Positions 35,558 to 44,725 of a stretch of DNA of 50,393 nt are shown piece after piece. The translations under genes and the position numbers were made by a program. Source of the stretch: Thermodesulfovibrionia bacterium (GTDB taxonomy: Bacteria > Nitrospirota > Thermodesulfovibrionia > UBA6902); contig CALZMZ010000009.1 of NCBI GenBank assembly GCA_945788685.1, positions 1 through 50,393 on the forward strand. The letters run 5' to 3'. Each line of letters begins with the position of its first letter. Position 1 is the first letter of the stretch. A model generated the notes under the pieces. The model was not told where the DNA came from. It searched no databases and saw only the letters and a program-made list of their open reading frames with translations.

Positions 35558-36628
35558 TTATTTCCATCGTTGCTTATACGTGGCCATAAGCCTTGTGACA
35601 GCCAGTTTATTTAATCTGTTTGCTTTTTTATTCATCCCCTTTTGCTCATATATTTCAGCCAGTGCAATTATAACTTCAATATCTGGATCAGGAGCAATAA
35701 AGGCTTTTTCCAGCTCTGTTAATGCCAAGTCAATTTTCCCCTGCCTGTAATAGGTCAGACCAAGTCCTGATATGGCTTCATCTGAATCCGGGTTGATTTT
35801 TAATGCCTTCCTGAACGCAGTTTCAGCCATACCATATTTTTCAGATCCGTGCAGGGCAAAACCCAGTCCGATCTGGGCGCTGGTTATGTCCGGCATCAGT
35901 TTCGCAGCACTGGAAAATTCTCTGACGGCCGGTCCATACATTTTCTTCGACAGCATGATCCTGCCGTAATTAATCCTTCTGATGTATTCTTTCTCTTCTT
36001 TGCTCTTTATGGCTGTTTCTTTTGGCTTAAGCGACTTTATAAACGCAGTCTTGTCCCACTCTTTAAGAAGGAGTTTTATGTTACCCTCAACAAGTTCCCT
36101 GATACGATAGGTGTAGGGTATGACTTCATGGAGTCTGCCGTCTGAGTCTGAAATAACGACCAGTGGCATCATAAAGACACCGTATCGATTATATATGTTT
36201 TTTTCTCTGTCATTATAGACCTTAATGTTTTTGGCAGACTTGTTTATATACGTCTTCACTGTATCGGTCTCCCTGTTGTCGCTGTAAATGCCGATAATGT
36301 TGATTTTTGACTTATATACGTCTGCCAGATCAGACAGGGTTGAAAGAAGGGCGAGAGAACGTTTTTTTCTAAAGTCGGGTCTGATTGAAAAAAACATGAT
36401 AACACCGGGTTTCCCTTTACCAGGTGTAAAGTCCTGTAGTGCAGAACCATTTATGGTAGACAGGTTTATTGGCGGCAGTATATCACCGCTTTTAAAATTG
36501 CGAAGTGTGGCAGATTCTTCGGCCCAGGCGAAATTATTGGTGACCGATACTATACATAGCACGGTTATTATAACAATAAGGCCGGCTGTTAACCTGTTCC
36601 TGCTTATATTCACGATGTCCTGGCTCAT
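35558..36628 (-). CDS. Cysteine-free thioredoxin-like / TPR exported protein, copy B
   Basis: The 356-residue protein has a signal peptide (about 1-36, ending AWA) and a thioredoxin or AhpC/TSA-like fold (about 40-190). Where thioredoxins have a CPxC active site this protein reads MFFSIRPDFRKKRS, and the mature chain has no cysteine. Three TPR units follow (about 228-340) with signature segments AQIGLGFALHGSEKYGMAETAF and AISGLGLTYYRQGKIDLAL. It is about 70 percent identical by eye to copy A at 38028-39098, with an identical block around the lost active site. Each copy follows a multiheme cytochrome gene. A role as a scaffold or assembly factor for those cytochromes is inference. Confidence 0.85.
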   Translation of the reverse strand: MSQDIVNISRNRLTAGLIVIITVLCIVSVTNNFAWAEESATLRNFKSGDILPPINLSTINGSALQDFTPGKGKPGVIMFFSIRPDFRKKRSLALLSTLSDLADVYKSKINIIGIYSDNRETDTVKTYINKSAKNIKVYNDREKNIYNRYGVFMMPLVVISDSDGRLHEVIPYTYRIRELVEGNIKLLLKEWDKTAFIKSLKPKETAIKSKEEKEYIRRINYGRIMLSKKMYGPAVREFSSAAKLMPDITSAQIGLGFALHGSEKYGMAETAFRKALKINPDSDEAISGLGLTYYRQGKIDLALTELEKAFIAPDPDIEVIIALAEIYEQKGMNKKANRLNKLAVTRLMATYKQRWK

Positions 36629-36803
36629 TTCTCTTGCTCTATAAAAACATGTTAGTTCCCGGGTTTAACCGGTTATAATTCTCAGCAAAATTCCCTGCCA
36701 GGTAATGATTTCTGCCGTCTCCGCTTCAATCATTAATGCTGCCCCGAAACATTCATCACCCTGTTAATTAAATGAATTTCTCCAAGCGCCGCTTCAGGGT
36801 TGT

Positions 36804-37973
36804 TTATTTTGTATTGTTCCCATTAATATGACACCTGATGCAGAGCATCATCATTTCATCTGCTGCCAGAAATTTATCAAATTCGGATGAGTGAGGGTTA
36901 TGACAGCTGACACATGTAAATTGACGGTCATGATTGACCGGATCTTCCGGGCCGGATACAGGATGTCCCATGATCGGATGATTGTTTCCCAGTTTCTCAA
37001 TTTTCGGATGGCATATATAACATGTACTGATAATATCCCTGGGTAGAAAAACCCGGGAATTACTGCCATGTGGATCATGACAGCCCGTACATCCATCCTT
37101 AATTAGTGGTTTGTGCACTTTGTTTTTCTCCATCATCTCCTGCAGATCATGGCAATTGATACACATGGTGGAGACTTCCATTAGCAGAAGATTCTTATCA
37201 TTAGATCCATGCGGGTCATGGCACATGATACATCCCTGCATCGCCACAGGTCCATGAACATATTTATATTGATCGTGTTCCTGTTTTTTATCTTTATGGC
37301 AATCGTAGCATAACGGAGCAACTGCCATTCCTTCCATGATAACAAATTTGATCGGGCCGTTAATTGAATAGTCGGTCTCCACAGCTTCAGCCTGATGGCA
37401 GTTCAGGCATTCCCAGTTAACTCCGGCTGCCTTATGTTGAAATTCAATGCCTGAAAACTTCTGTTTATGGCATGGAAAACAGATGCTTTCTGCAGGTGAG
37501 ACCGGTTGTTTATCATTTTCCTGTACCTCCAGGCGGTGACAGGCAAGACAGGGCTCTTCATTTCTTTCAGTATGAAAGGTATTAAATTCATATTCTTCAG
37601 GTACGAGTTCCTCTTCGAACGTCGATGCATAAAACAGATCTTCCTTAAAAAGGAGATGGTCTCCGTCTACAACACTCACCAGGCTGCTAACCCCATATTC
37701 AAGAGGTATGCGGACATGGACCGATTCAGTATATTCATTCAGGATGAGTTTATCAGATGCCACAGGCTTATTGTTGATCGTTATGATGAGGTTTTCAATA
37801 GGTCCGGCTATTGTCCCTATCCAGGTAATGTGAGACTCAGAAGACCAGATTTTCCGTATTTCCCGGTGTTCAGCATTTGCTGTAGAATCAGACATGAAAA
37901 ATATTATTACGGTGAAAACAATAAGAAGCACCTTCACCATCATACGTACAGACCTTTCAGAGTGTTTATTCAT
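36804..37973 (-). CDS. Decaheme c-type cytochrome
   Basis: The 389-residue exported protein has ten CxxCH motifs (CLACH, CFPCH, CLNCH, CYDCH, CIMCH, CINCH, CTGCH, CYICH, CVSCH, CIRCH). A signal peptide ends around STANA. An Ig-like domain at about 38-120 precedes the hemes. Several motifs are followed by DPHGSN or NPHSS, the doubled-CxxCH repeat pattern. It belongs to the periplasm or cell surface and would carry electrons along a heme chain. It lies between the two TPR proteins and is co-directional with the 575-residue cytochrome. No partner oxidoreductase or porin gene lies in the window. Confidence 0.93.
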   Translation of the reverse strand: MNKHSERSVRMMVKVLLIVFTVIIFFMSDSTANAEHREIRKIWSSESHITWIGTIAGPIENLIITINNKPVASDKLILNEYTESVHVRIPLEYGVSSLVSVVDGDHLLFKEDLFYASTFEEELVPEEYEFNTFHTERNEEPCLACHRLEVQENDKQPVSPAESICFPCHKQKFSGIEFQHKAAGVNWECLNCHQAEAVETDYSINGPIKFVIMEGMAVAPLCYDCHKDKKQEHDQYKYVHGPVAMQGCIMCHDPHGSNDKNLLLMEVSTMCINCHDLQEMMEKNKVHKPLIKDGCTGCHDPHGSNSRVFLPRDIISTCYICHPKIEKLGNNHPIMGHPVSGPEDPVNHDRQFTCVSCHNPHSSEFDKFLAADEMMMLCIRCHINGNNTK

Positions 37974-38027
37974 GATGTGCAGCGCCTTCTTGTGGCGAGG
38001 TTGGTAATCTTAATGATTTTATATGAT

Positions 38028-39098
38028 TCATTTCCATCTTTGATCATACATGGTCATCAACCTGGTGATGGCCAGTTTATTTAATCTGTTGGCTTTTTTA
38101 TTATCTCCCTTAAGTTCATATATTTCAGCCAGGGCGATGATAACTTCAAGACGCGGGTTCGTAGTGATAAAAGCGTCTTCCAGTTCGTTTAATGCAGTGT
38201 CTATTTTCCCCTGTTTGTAATGGATCAGGCCGGTTCCGGCAATAGCCTCATCTGAATCCGGATTGATTCTTAATGCCTCCATGAACGAAGCTTCAGCCCT
38301 GTCATATTCTTCAGATGTAAGCAGGGCAAAACCCAGCTCCAGGTGGGCACTTATTAAATTGGGCATCAGTGTCACAGCATTGGAAAATTCCCTGGCTGCC
38401 TGCCCTAACATTTTCTTCGACATCATTATCCTGCCGTAATTGATCCTCCTGATGTATTCTTTCTCCTTCTCACTCTTTATTTCGGGCTGTTTCGGTTTGA
38501 GCGACTTGACAAAAGTGTCCCTGTCCCACTCTCCCAGCAGGAGCTTTATATTGCTCTCAATGATTTCCCTGATACGGAAGGTATATGGTATGACTTCATG
38601 GAGTCTGCCGTCTGTATCTGTTATAACAACCAGGGGCATCATAAAGACGCCGTACTGATTATGTATACTTTTATCTCTGTCATTATAGACCTTTATTTTT
38701 ATGGAAGACTTTTCAATATAGGTCTTCACAATATCTGTCTTTATCTTGTCACTGTAAATGCCAAAGATGTCGATCTTTGTCTTATACGTGTCTGCCAGGT
38801 CGGACAGCGTTGAAAGAAGGGCAAGAGAGCGTTTTTTTCGAAAATCAGGTCGTATTGAAAAAAACATGATAACGCCCGGTTTCCCTTTGCCGGGGGTAAA
38901 GGCCTGCGGCGCCGGATCATTTATGGTAGACAGATTAACAGGCGGCAGTTTTTCCCCATGTTTGAAATTGCGAAGAGTGGCAGTTTCTTCAGCACCGGCA
39001 AAATTAATGGTGAATATTACGATAAACAGGGCAGCAATAACAACAAACAGTCCGGCCGTCAATCTGTTCCATACTGTGCCCCCTGTATGTTCCTTCAT
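38028..39098 (-). CDS. Cysteine-free thioredoxin-like / TPR exported protein, copy A
   Basis: The 356-residue product has the same length and layout as copy B: a signal peptide ending FAGA, a thioredoxin-like fold lacking both active-site cysteines, and TPR units at about 228-340. It contains no cysteine at all. The stretch from TPGKGKPGVIMFFS through the following RPDFRKKRSLALLSTL is unchanged between the copies, while the signal peptides differ. AGGAGG precedes the ATG, and the upstream cytochrome stop is only 16 bases away, so the two are co-transcribed. The decaheme gene begins 54 bases downstream. Confidence 0.88.
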   Translation of the reverse strand: MKEHTGGTVWNRLTAGLFVVIAALFIVIFTINFAGAEETATLRNFKHGEKLPPVNLSTINDPAPQAFTPGKGKPGVIMFFSIRPDFRKKRSLALLSTLSDLADTYKTKIDIFGIYSDKIKTDIVKTYIEKSSIKIKVYNDRDKSIHNQYGVFMMPLVVITDTDGRLHEVIPYTFRIREIIESNIKLLLGEWDRDTFVKSLKPKQPEIKSEKEKEYIRRINYGRIMMSKKMLGQAAREFSNAVTLMPNLISAHLELGFALLTSEEYDRAEASFMEALRINPDSDEAIAGTGLIHYKQGKIDTALNELEDAFITTNPRLEVIIALAEIYELKGDNKKANRLNKLAITRLMTMYDQRWK

Positions 39099-39114
39099 TA
39101 TTTCCTCCTGATAA

Positions 39115-40842
39115 TTAATTATTCTTTACCGGACCCAGCCGGTCATATTTTTTTGGTTTATGGCAACCCACCACACAACCTCCGCCTGTATCTGTTTTTG
39201 TATACTTAAGCGAAATAGTGAACCTTTTCTTAAACGGAATTTTCTCCCGAATATGTTTTTCCTGATCAGAGGCATGAATGTTATGGCATGTATTGCAGTT
39301 TCTGCCGTTCTTTTTGCGGTTCACATGGAGAAAATGGAGGTTCTCTCTGCCGTTTCTAAAGCCAGTAAAAGTGGATTTGCTTTTAAGGACGGTTTCCGGA
39401 GCATGACAACTGAAGCAGAGGGAGAAATTCTCAATATTAAATTCGTTGGCATATTTTTTTGAAAATTTGGCTCTCAGAAGGTCATGGTTATCAGAGCCAT
39501 GAGGCAGGTGGCATTGAGCACAGTCGTCAGTGCGGATAGGTCCGTGCTTGTACATGCTGCCGGTTATCAGCTCTTTCATTTTTTGATGGCATGTGTAACA
39601 GATGTCGGATAAAGGAGCTTTAAGCTGTTTTTTGTTGTTTGTCGAATGAGGAGTATGACAGACTGTGCAATCGCCTTTGAGAACAGGATCATGCTGGACC
39701 GTCCCCTCTTCAATCCAGTAAACAACCTCGGGGTCAAGTTTTCTGTGACATTCCAGACATAATTCCTTGATGGGCTTCTCTACTGGTACATAACTGCCAT
39801 TTTCGTCCTTTTCGCTGCGCAGGTGATTGATGGTTTCAGACCCGTGCGGGTCGTGGCAGATTTTACAGTCTTTTGCTACCGGTTCATGGACATGATCATT
39901 CTGAAATTCATCTTTTCTAACGGAGTGACAGTTAAAGCAGAGGTCATTTCCGCTATCTGATAATAACCACTTATTCTCTGATATATGAGGTACGTGACAG
40001 ACAGTACAGTCTCCTGATTCAACCGGTTCATGCAATACCTTGTGGCTGGTAAAGACTTCCCCATGGCACCCTGCACAAAGTCCCGCTATGGTCTCCCTTT
40101 TCAGGTGGTACTCAAGATTTGATTTATGCGGATCGTGGCAGGATGTGCATTCCCCTTTCAACACCGGAAAGTGCACAACTGCCTTCTCTTTGGTCATTTC
40201 CTCAGCCTCGGTATGACATGAAAAACAGAGGGTGGCCCCAAAGTGTTTGAGGAAGTTTTTTTGCTCACTGCCATGCGGATTATGACATTCAACACAGAGA
40301 CCTGCCTGAAACGGACCGTGAAGGAATTTGCCCTCGTCAAATCCGGGATGGCATTCATTTGTGATACAAGTTATTTGCTGGGTTACTTTTTTATACGAAT
40401 ATATATTGTTCTTAGCAGGGTGACAGAGCGCGCAATCTCTGGTTAAATTACTTTCGCTGTGCAGGTAATAAGGGGTAAAATCATCAGGATAGGCAGTTTC
40501 AGAATCTTTATCCGTAACTAATATTTCAATAGTGTCGAATGTACCTGATGCATCTGACAGGCTTATGGTGTTCCTGCCCTTTGTCAGCTTTACTTCGAGT
40601 TGAAAGTAATTGTCAGCAGGAGTTACTTCATGTTTTCTTTTACCTGCACTGTTTTCTACAGTAACAGAATGATTCTGCTTATCATCTGTTTTTCCTATGA
40701 TGCCGATCTCTGAAGCAGTTACAACAGATTTATCGGCAGGGTAGATAAAATATGCTGATTTTGCGTTAACTGTCTGAACATAAACAATACTGATAGCAAA
40801 GACCAGTGTTAAAAAGATAATTAATTGTTTTATTTTAATCAT
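39115..40842 (-). CDS. Large multiheme c-type cytochrome (14 CxxCH plus two unusually spaced sites)
   Basis: The 575-residue exported protein has a signal peptide ending TVNA, an Ig-like or glucodextranase-like domain (about 32-115), then a chain of heme motifs. I count 14 CxxCH. There is also CITNECH (CX4CH, bases 40348-40368) and CVVGCH (CX3CH, bases 39160-39177), so up to 16 hemes. Most motifs are followed by PHGS-like segments, the doubled-CxxCH repeat. It is the first gene of the cassette. The sites with altered spacing would need a lyase able to handle them, or they are structural. A role in long-range periplasmic or extracellular electron transfer is likely. Confidence 0.93.
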   Translation of the reverse strand: MIKIKQLIIFLTLVFAISIVYVQTVNAKSAYFIYPADKSVVTASEIGIIGKTDDKQNHSVTVENSAGKRKHEVTPADNYFQLEVKLTKGRNTISLSDASGTFDTIEILVTDKDSETAYPDDFTPYYLHSESNLTRDCALCHPAKNNIYSYKKVTQQITCITNECHPGFDEGKFLHGPFQAGLCVECHNPHGSEQKNFLKHFGATLCFSCHTEAEEMTKEKAVVHFPVLKGECTSCHDPHKSNLEYHLKRETIAGLCAGCHGEVFTSHKVLHEPVESGDCTVCHVPHISENKWLLSDSGNDLCFNCHSVRKDEFQNDHVHEPVAKDCKICHDPHGSETINHLRSEKDENGSYVPVEKPIKELCLECHRKLDPEVVYWIEEGTVQHDPVLKGDCTVCHTPHSTNNKKQLKAPLSDICYTCHQKMKELITGSMYKHGPIRTDDCAQCHLPHGSDNHDLLRAKFSKKYANEFNIENFSLCFSCHAPETVLKSKSTFTGFRNGRENLHFLHVNRKKNGRNCNTCHNIHASDQEKHIREKIPFKKRFTISLKYTKTDTGGGCVVGCHKPKKYDRLGPVKNN

Positions 40843-41017
40843 GATAATAAGTAATACGTAATGTATATATATATATCGGCTATTTGCAGAAAATATTGAG
40901 AAAGACCGGAAAGAAAAAAGATTATCTGCTAATTGTTTGATAAAAAAGAGAAATTAAGGATTTAAGGATTCAAGTGAATGCAAGAATGATACAGAATAAT
41001 TAATAAAATGCGTCAGA

Positions 41018-41098
41018 CATTCCCGTGGTCTGTTAAGCGGGAATTCAGAGTGTATAAATACAGGGCTAGATTCCGGCTAAAGGATTGCCGGAATGACA
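41018..41098. repeat. Palindromic MITE-like element, copy 3 (81 bp)
   Basis: The element runs from CATTCCCGTGGTC through CTAGATTCCGGCTAAAGG to GCCGGAATGACA. Its outer TG-dinucleotide end is degraded on the left. It is nearly the same sequence as copy 2. Confidence 0.7.
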
Positions 41099-41160
41099 TA
41101 TTTGTTTTGGACACCTGGCAGCTCTTCTGCGGGGTGCTCGATTTTTATCAGTTTACTCGG

Positions 41161-41192
41161 ACCCTTGAATCCTGGAATCCTAGAACCCTTTT
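41161..41192. repeat. Octamer-period degenerate array (four units)
   Basis: The units ACCCTTGA, ATCCTGGA and two variants follow with a period of 8 bases. It is the same unit type as at 11605-11644, in a place unrelated to the efflux operon. Confidence 0.6.
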
Positions 41193-41207
41193 TAAACAAT
41201 TTATTGT

Positions 41208-41702
41208 TTAACCGGCAAGCCGTTTTTTCGTCCATTCAATCAGCCCTCCGGCCGAGATGAGTTCCTGCATGAAAGGAGGAATCGGTTTGGCAGTGTATTG
41301 CTCGCCTTTGGTAATATTCTTTATTAGACCATTGTCTGCATCAATTTCAATTTCATCACCTTCGCTTATATTATCAGCTGCATCTTCAGACTCAAATATT
41401 GGCAGACCGATGTTAAATGAATTTCTGTAAAAGATACGGGCAAAGCTTTTTGCAATAACCGCCTGCATGCCAGCAGCCTTGATCGCGATAGGCGCATGTT
41501 CTCTTGAGGAACCGCAGCCGAAATTGGCCCGGGCTATTATCATGTCGCCCTGTTTCACCTTTGAAGGAAAATCCTTATCTGCATCTTCCATGACATGTTT
41601 CGCAAGTTCTGCAGGATCAGACGTATTTAGGTAACGTGCAGGGATAATCGCATCTGTATCTATGTTGTCACCGAATTTCCATACCTTACCTTTGAATATC
41701 AA
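41208..41702 (-). CDS. leuD: 3-isopropylmalate dehydratase small subunit
   Basis: The 164-residue subunit pairs with LeuC to isomerise 2- to 3-isopropylmalate in leucine synthesis. It contains [30 protein letters not shown] and IGLPIFE, the swivel-domain marks. The start codon is TTG at 41702, preceded by GGAGG with a seven-base gap; no ATG is close. It is the last gene of the branched-chain operon in this window. leuB, which usually follows, is absent here; a cytochrome cassette lies beyond. Confidence 0.95.
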   Translation of the reverse strand: MIFKGKVWKFGDNIDTDAIIPARYLNTSDPAELAKHVMEDADKDFPSKVKQGDMIIARANFGCGSSREHAPIAIKAAGMQAVIAKSFARIFYRNSFNIGLPIFESEDAADNISEGDEIEIDADNGLIKNITKGEQYTAKPIPPFMQELISAGGLIEWTKKRLAG

Positions 41703-41724
41703 TTTATATCCTCCGGAAAAATAA

Positions 41725-41821
41725 GTTAGAAGTAAGAACCAAGAAGTAAGAACTTCTGACTCCTAACTATTTAAATTTCTCACGTTTAATTTCTAACTTC
41801 TCACTTTAAACTTCACACTTC
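41725..41821. repeat. Heptamer-period array forming an imperfect inverted repeat
   Basis: From the left the units are GTTAGAA, GTAAGAA and similar. From about 41753 the complementary type (CTTCTGA and similar) takes over, so the array can fold back on itself. It covers the whole leuC-leuD spacer and includes the leuC stop at 41813, so the last leuC codons are encoded by the array. Confidence 0.65.
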
Positions 41822-43066
41822 ATCAGGTAATGCTATTCTGCCCTTTACCGCAGTGGCAGCTGCAACCGCAGGATTGGAGAGATACACTTCACTGCCCGGA
41901 TCTCCCATCCTGCCAACGAAATTTCTGTTAGTCGTGGCTATTGCCTTTTCACCTTTGGCAAGGATACCCATATGGCCGCCAAGGCAGGGTCCGCATGTGG
42001 GCGTTGAAAATACCGCTTCAGCATTTACAAATATCTCTGCCAGACCTTCTTTCATGGCCTGCAAATAAATCTCCTGTGTAGCAGGAATGACTATCATTCT
42101 TGTATTGGGACTGACTTTCTTGCCCTTGATTACTTCAGCAGCTTCACGCATGTCCTCAATCCTGCCGTTTGTGCAGGACCCAACAACAACCTGGTCGATT
42201 GTTACTTCTGCGAGCTCAGATGCCGGTTTTGTATTTGAGGGCAGGTGAGGGCAGGACACTGTCGGCTCAATCCCTGAGCAGTCATATTCCCTGACATCAA
42301 CATATTCAGCATCTTTGTCAGATGTATAAAATGTATATTTTCTTTTTGCCCTCCCTTTAACATACTCTTCAGTAACATCATCAGGCACGATGATCCCGTT
42401 TTTACCGCCTGCCTCAATTGCCATATTGCACATGGTCAATCTGCCTGACATTGGCAGAGAGCTGATGGCTTCACCCTCTATCTCCATGGCCCTGTACAGA
42501 GCTCCGTCAACACCTATATCACCTATGGTGTGGAGGATGAGGTCTTTGCCGCTGACCCATTTATTTAATTTTCCGTAATACACAAACTTCATTGACTCAG
42601 GGACCTTGAACCAGCATTCACCTGTTGCCATTGCCGATGCTACATCAGTTGAACCTACACCGGTTGAAAAGGCCCCGAGAGCACCGTACGTGCATGTATG
42701 ACTGTCAGCGCCAATAACCAGATCACCGGGCAGCACGATACCCTGTTCAGGGAGCAGGGCATGTTCAACTCCCATCCTGCCCACTTCAAAATACAGGCTA
42801 AGATCATGTTCCCTTGAAAATTCCCTCAACATCTTGCACTGTTCAGCTGCCTTGATATCTTTCTGCGGAGCAAAATGGTCAGGAATGAAAGCTATTTTAT
42901 CCTTGTCAAAAACATCCTTAGCGCCGATCTTTTTAAACTCCTTAATCGAGATCGGTGCAGTAATGTCATTGGCAAGAACTACATCCAGTTTTGCATTTAT
43001 AAGCTCTCCGGCTGAGACTCGGTCTTTACCTGAATGCGCAGACAGAATTTTTTCTGTTATGGTCAC
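41813..43066 (-). CDS. leuC: 3-isopropylmalate dehydratase large subunit
   Basis: The 417-residue aconitase-family subunit binds a [4Fe-4S] cluster. Cluster cysteines are visible in [13 protein letters not shown] and [12 protein letters not shown]. The [20 protein letters not shown] segment and the overall length fit the homoaconitase/IPMI type rather than longer LeuC. GTG 43066 follows GGAGG. It forms an operon with leuD, separated by an array of heptamers, and lies after leuA with a 144-base spacer containing a strong hairpin. Confidence 0.95.
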   Translation of the reverse strand: MTITEKILSAHSGKDRVSAGELINAKLDVVLANDITAPISIKEFKKIGAKDVFDKDKIAFIPDHFAPQKDIKAAEQCKMLREFSREHDLSLYFEVGRMGVEHALLPEQGIVLPGDLVIGADSHTCTYGALGAFSTGVGSTDVASAMATGECWFKVPESMKFVYYGKLNKWVSGKDLILHTIGDIGVDGALYRAMEIEGEAISSLPMSGRLTMCNMAIEAGGKNGIIVPDDVTEEYVKGRAKRKYTFYTSDKDAEYVDVREYDCSGIEPTVSCPHLPSNTKPASELAEVTIDQVVVGSCTNGRIEDMREAAEVIKGKKVSPNTRMIVIPATQEIYLQAMKEGLAEIFVNAEAVFSTPTCGPCLGGHMGILAKGEKAIATTNRNFVGRMGDPGSEVYLSNPAVAAATAVKGRIALPDEV

Positions 43067-43165
43067 GTATCCTCCAGCTTACTGATAACTGATTCAATTT
43101 ATTGAGAAATGTGAATAAAAATATTACCTGAAATTATTGGGAATAGTCAAATAATTTACAGACGA

Positions 43166-43204
43166 ACAGGGACACATCCCTTGGGATGTGTCCCTGTTTT
43201 TTTT
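43166..43204 (+). terminator. Perfect 15-bp hairpin with a T-run, between leuA and leuC
   Basis: ACAGGGACACATCCC, loop TT, then the exact complement, followed by eight T on the plus strand. Both flanking genes are on the minus strand, where the 3' side of the stem is not T-rich, so it would not work as a classical terminator for leuA. It could reduce read-through, process the transcript, or be a dispersed palindromic repeat. Confidence 0.5.
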
Positions 43205-43210
43205 GTTAAA

Positions 43211-44725
43211 TTATGGATGTTTTTTCCCTGCGGCAAGTTTGTTTAACGCATTAATATAAGCCTTCGCAGATGCGGTAATAATGTCCGTGTCAGCACCATG
43301 TCCACTCACTGATCTGTCAGCCTCTTCAAGAGTACACACCACTTCACCCAAAGCGTCTGTTCCTCCGGTAATGGCCTTGACCTCGTATTTCTGAAGCCTG
43401 CTTTTTGTTTCTGAAATTGATGCTATGGCCATAAACACAGCATCAACAGGGCCGTCTCCCTGCATGGTTTTTTCTATGACCTGATCACCAACTTGAAGTT
43501 TGACCGTGCCTTCTGGTTTTTTGCCCATTCCGGCTGAAACAAACATATCAATTAAACTGTAGGTCTCAGGGACCATGGTAAATTCTTCAGATACAATGGC
43601 CTCAAGGTCCTCATCGAATATTTCCTTTTTCTGGTCTGCAACTTTTTTAAACCTTTCAAATGCGCTGTTAATTTCATCATCGGTAAGTTCATATCCAATC
43701 TCTTTCAGTCTTGTCCTGAACGCATGTCTGCCTGAATGTTTTCCCAGTACAAACCGTGTTTTATGAAGACCGATAGTTTCGGGAGTGATGATTTCATACG
43801 TTGTTTTCTCTTTTAACAGCCCGTCCTGATGAATTCCTGATTCATGGGCAAAGGCGTTTGCACCTACTATTGCCTTATTTGGCTGTACACTCATGCCCGT
43901 TATTTTTGTCACAAGTCTGCTGCTGCGCATTATTTCTTCTGTCTTTATATTTGTAACAGCGTTGAATATGTCTTTCCTTGTCTTTATGGCCATAACCACT
44001 TCTTCCATGGAGCAGTTGCCGGCCCGTTCACCTATACCATTAATTGTACATTCAATCTGCCCTGCACCGTTCAGCACGGCAGAAAGTGAATTGGAAGCAG
44101 CAAGCCCCAGATCGTTATGACAATGGACTGCAATCACGGCCTTATCAATATTCTTCACGCGGTCATGAATTTCCTTAATCATTGCCCCGAATTCACTCGG
44201 GATGATATATCCAACAGTGTCCGGAATATTGACTGTCAAAGCTCCTGCTTCAATCACTGCCTCAACCACATCACACAGATACCCAATTTCTGTGCGGGTG
44301 GCATCCATTGGTGAAAATTCAACGTCATCCACAAAGCTCTTTGCCAGCTGCACCATCTCAACAGACTTCTTCAGGGCTGTTTCACGATCTACCTTAAACT
44401 GATATTTCAGGTGTATATCTGAAGTGGAGTGAAAAGTATGTATCCTTTTCCTGGGGGCATCCTTGACCGACTCCCATGCCCTGTTAATGTCCTCTTCCTT
44501 TGCCCTTGCAAGGCTGCAGATCACCGGGCCTTCAACTTCACCTCCAATGGTTTTGATGGCCTCAAAATCGCCGGGAGAAGCTATGGCAAACCCTGCCTCT
44601 ATTATGTCTACCCCGAGACGTGCAAGCTGTTTGGCAACCTGGAGCTTCTCTCCAGTGTTCATCGATGCTCCGGGTGACTGCTCTCCGTCTCTTAAGGTTG
44701 TATCAAATATTCTGATCGTTCTCAT
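43211..44725 (-). CDS. leuA: 2-isopropylmalate synthase
   Basis: The 504-residue enzyme condenses acetyl-CoA with 2-oxoisovalerate, the first step to leucine. It has [16 protein letters not shown], the metal site [16 protein letters not shown], and [15 protein letters not shown]. The C-terminal domain (about 385-500) with [17 protein letters not shown] is the leucine-binding regulatory domain, so feedback inhibition is likely. The ATG at 44725 overlaps the pssA stop (ATGA), so the two are translationally coupled. Confidence 0.97.
   Translation of the reverse strand: MRTIRIFDTTLRDGEQSPGASMNTGEKLQVAKQLARLGVDIIEAGFAIASPGDFEAIKTIGGEVEGPVICSLARAKEEDINRAWESVKDAPRKRIHTFHSTSDIHLKYQFKVDRETALKKSVEMVQLAKSFVDDVEFSPMDATRTEIGYLCDVVEAVIEAGALTVNIPDTVGYIIPSEFGAMIKEIHDRVKNIDKAVIAVHCHNDLGLAASNSLSAVLNGAGQIECTINGIGERAGNCSMEEVVMAIKTRKDIFNAVTNIKTEEIMRSSRLVTKITGMSVQPNKAIVGANAFAHESGIHQDGLLKEKTTYEIITPETIGLHKTRFVLGKHSGRHAFRTRLKEIGYELTDDEINSAFERFKKVADQKKEIFDEDLEAIVSEEFTMVPETYSLIDMFVSAGMGKKPEGTVKLQVGDQVIEKTMQGDGPVDAVFMAIASISETKSRLQKYEVKAITGGTDALGEVVCTLEEADRSVSGHGADTDIITASAKAYINALNKLAAGKKHP

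Larger units (their letters stand above)
40843..41207. other. Intergenic region between leuD and the cytochrome cassette, 365 bp
   Basis: No gene was recognised. The region holds the third palindromic element (41018-41098), a hairpin based on ACACCTGGCAG and CTGCGGGGTG (about 41110-41138), and an octamer array (41161-41192). A run of TATATATA with ATTAC heptads lies just upstream of the cytochrome start. Confidence 0.5.
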
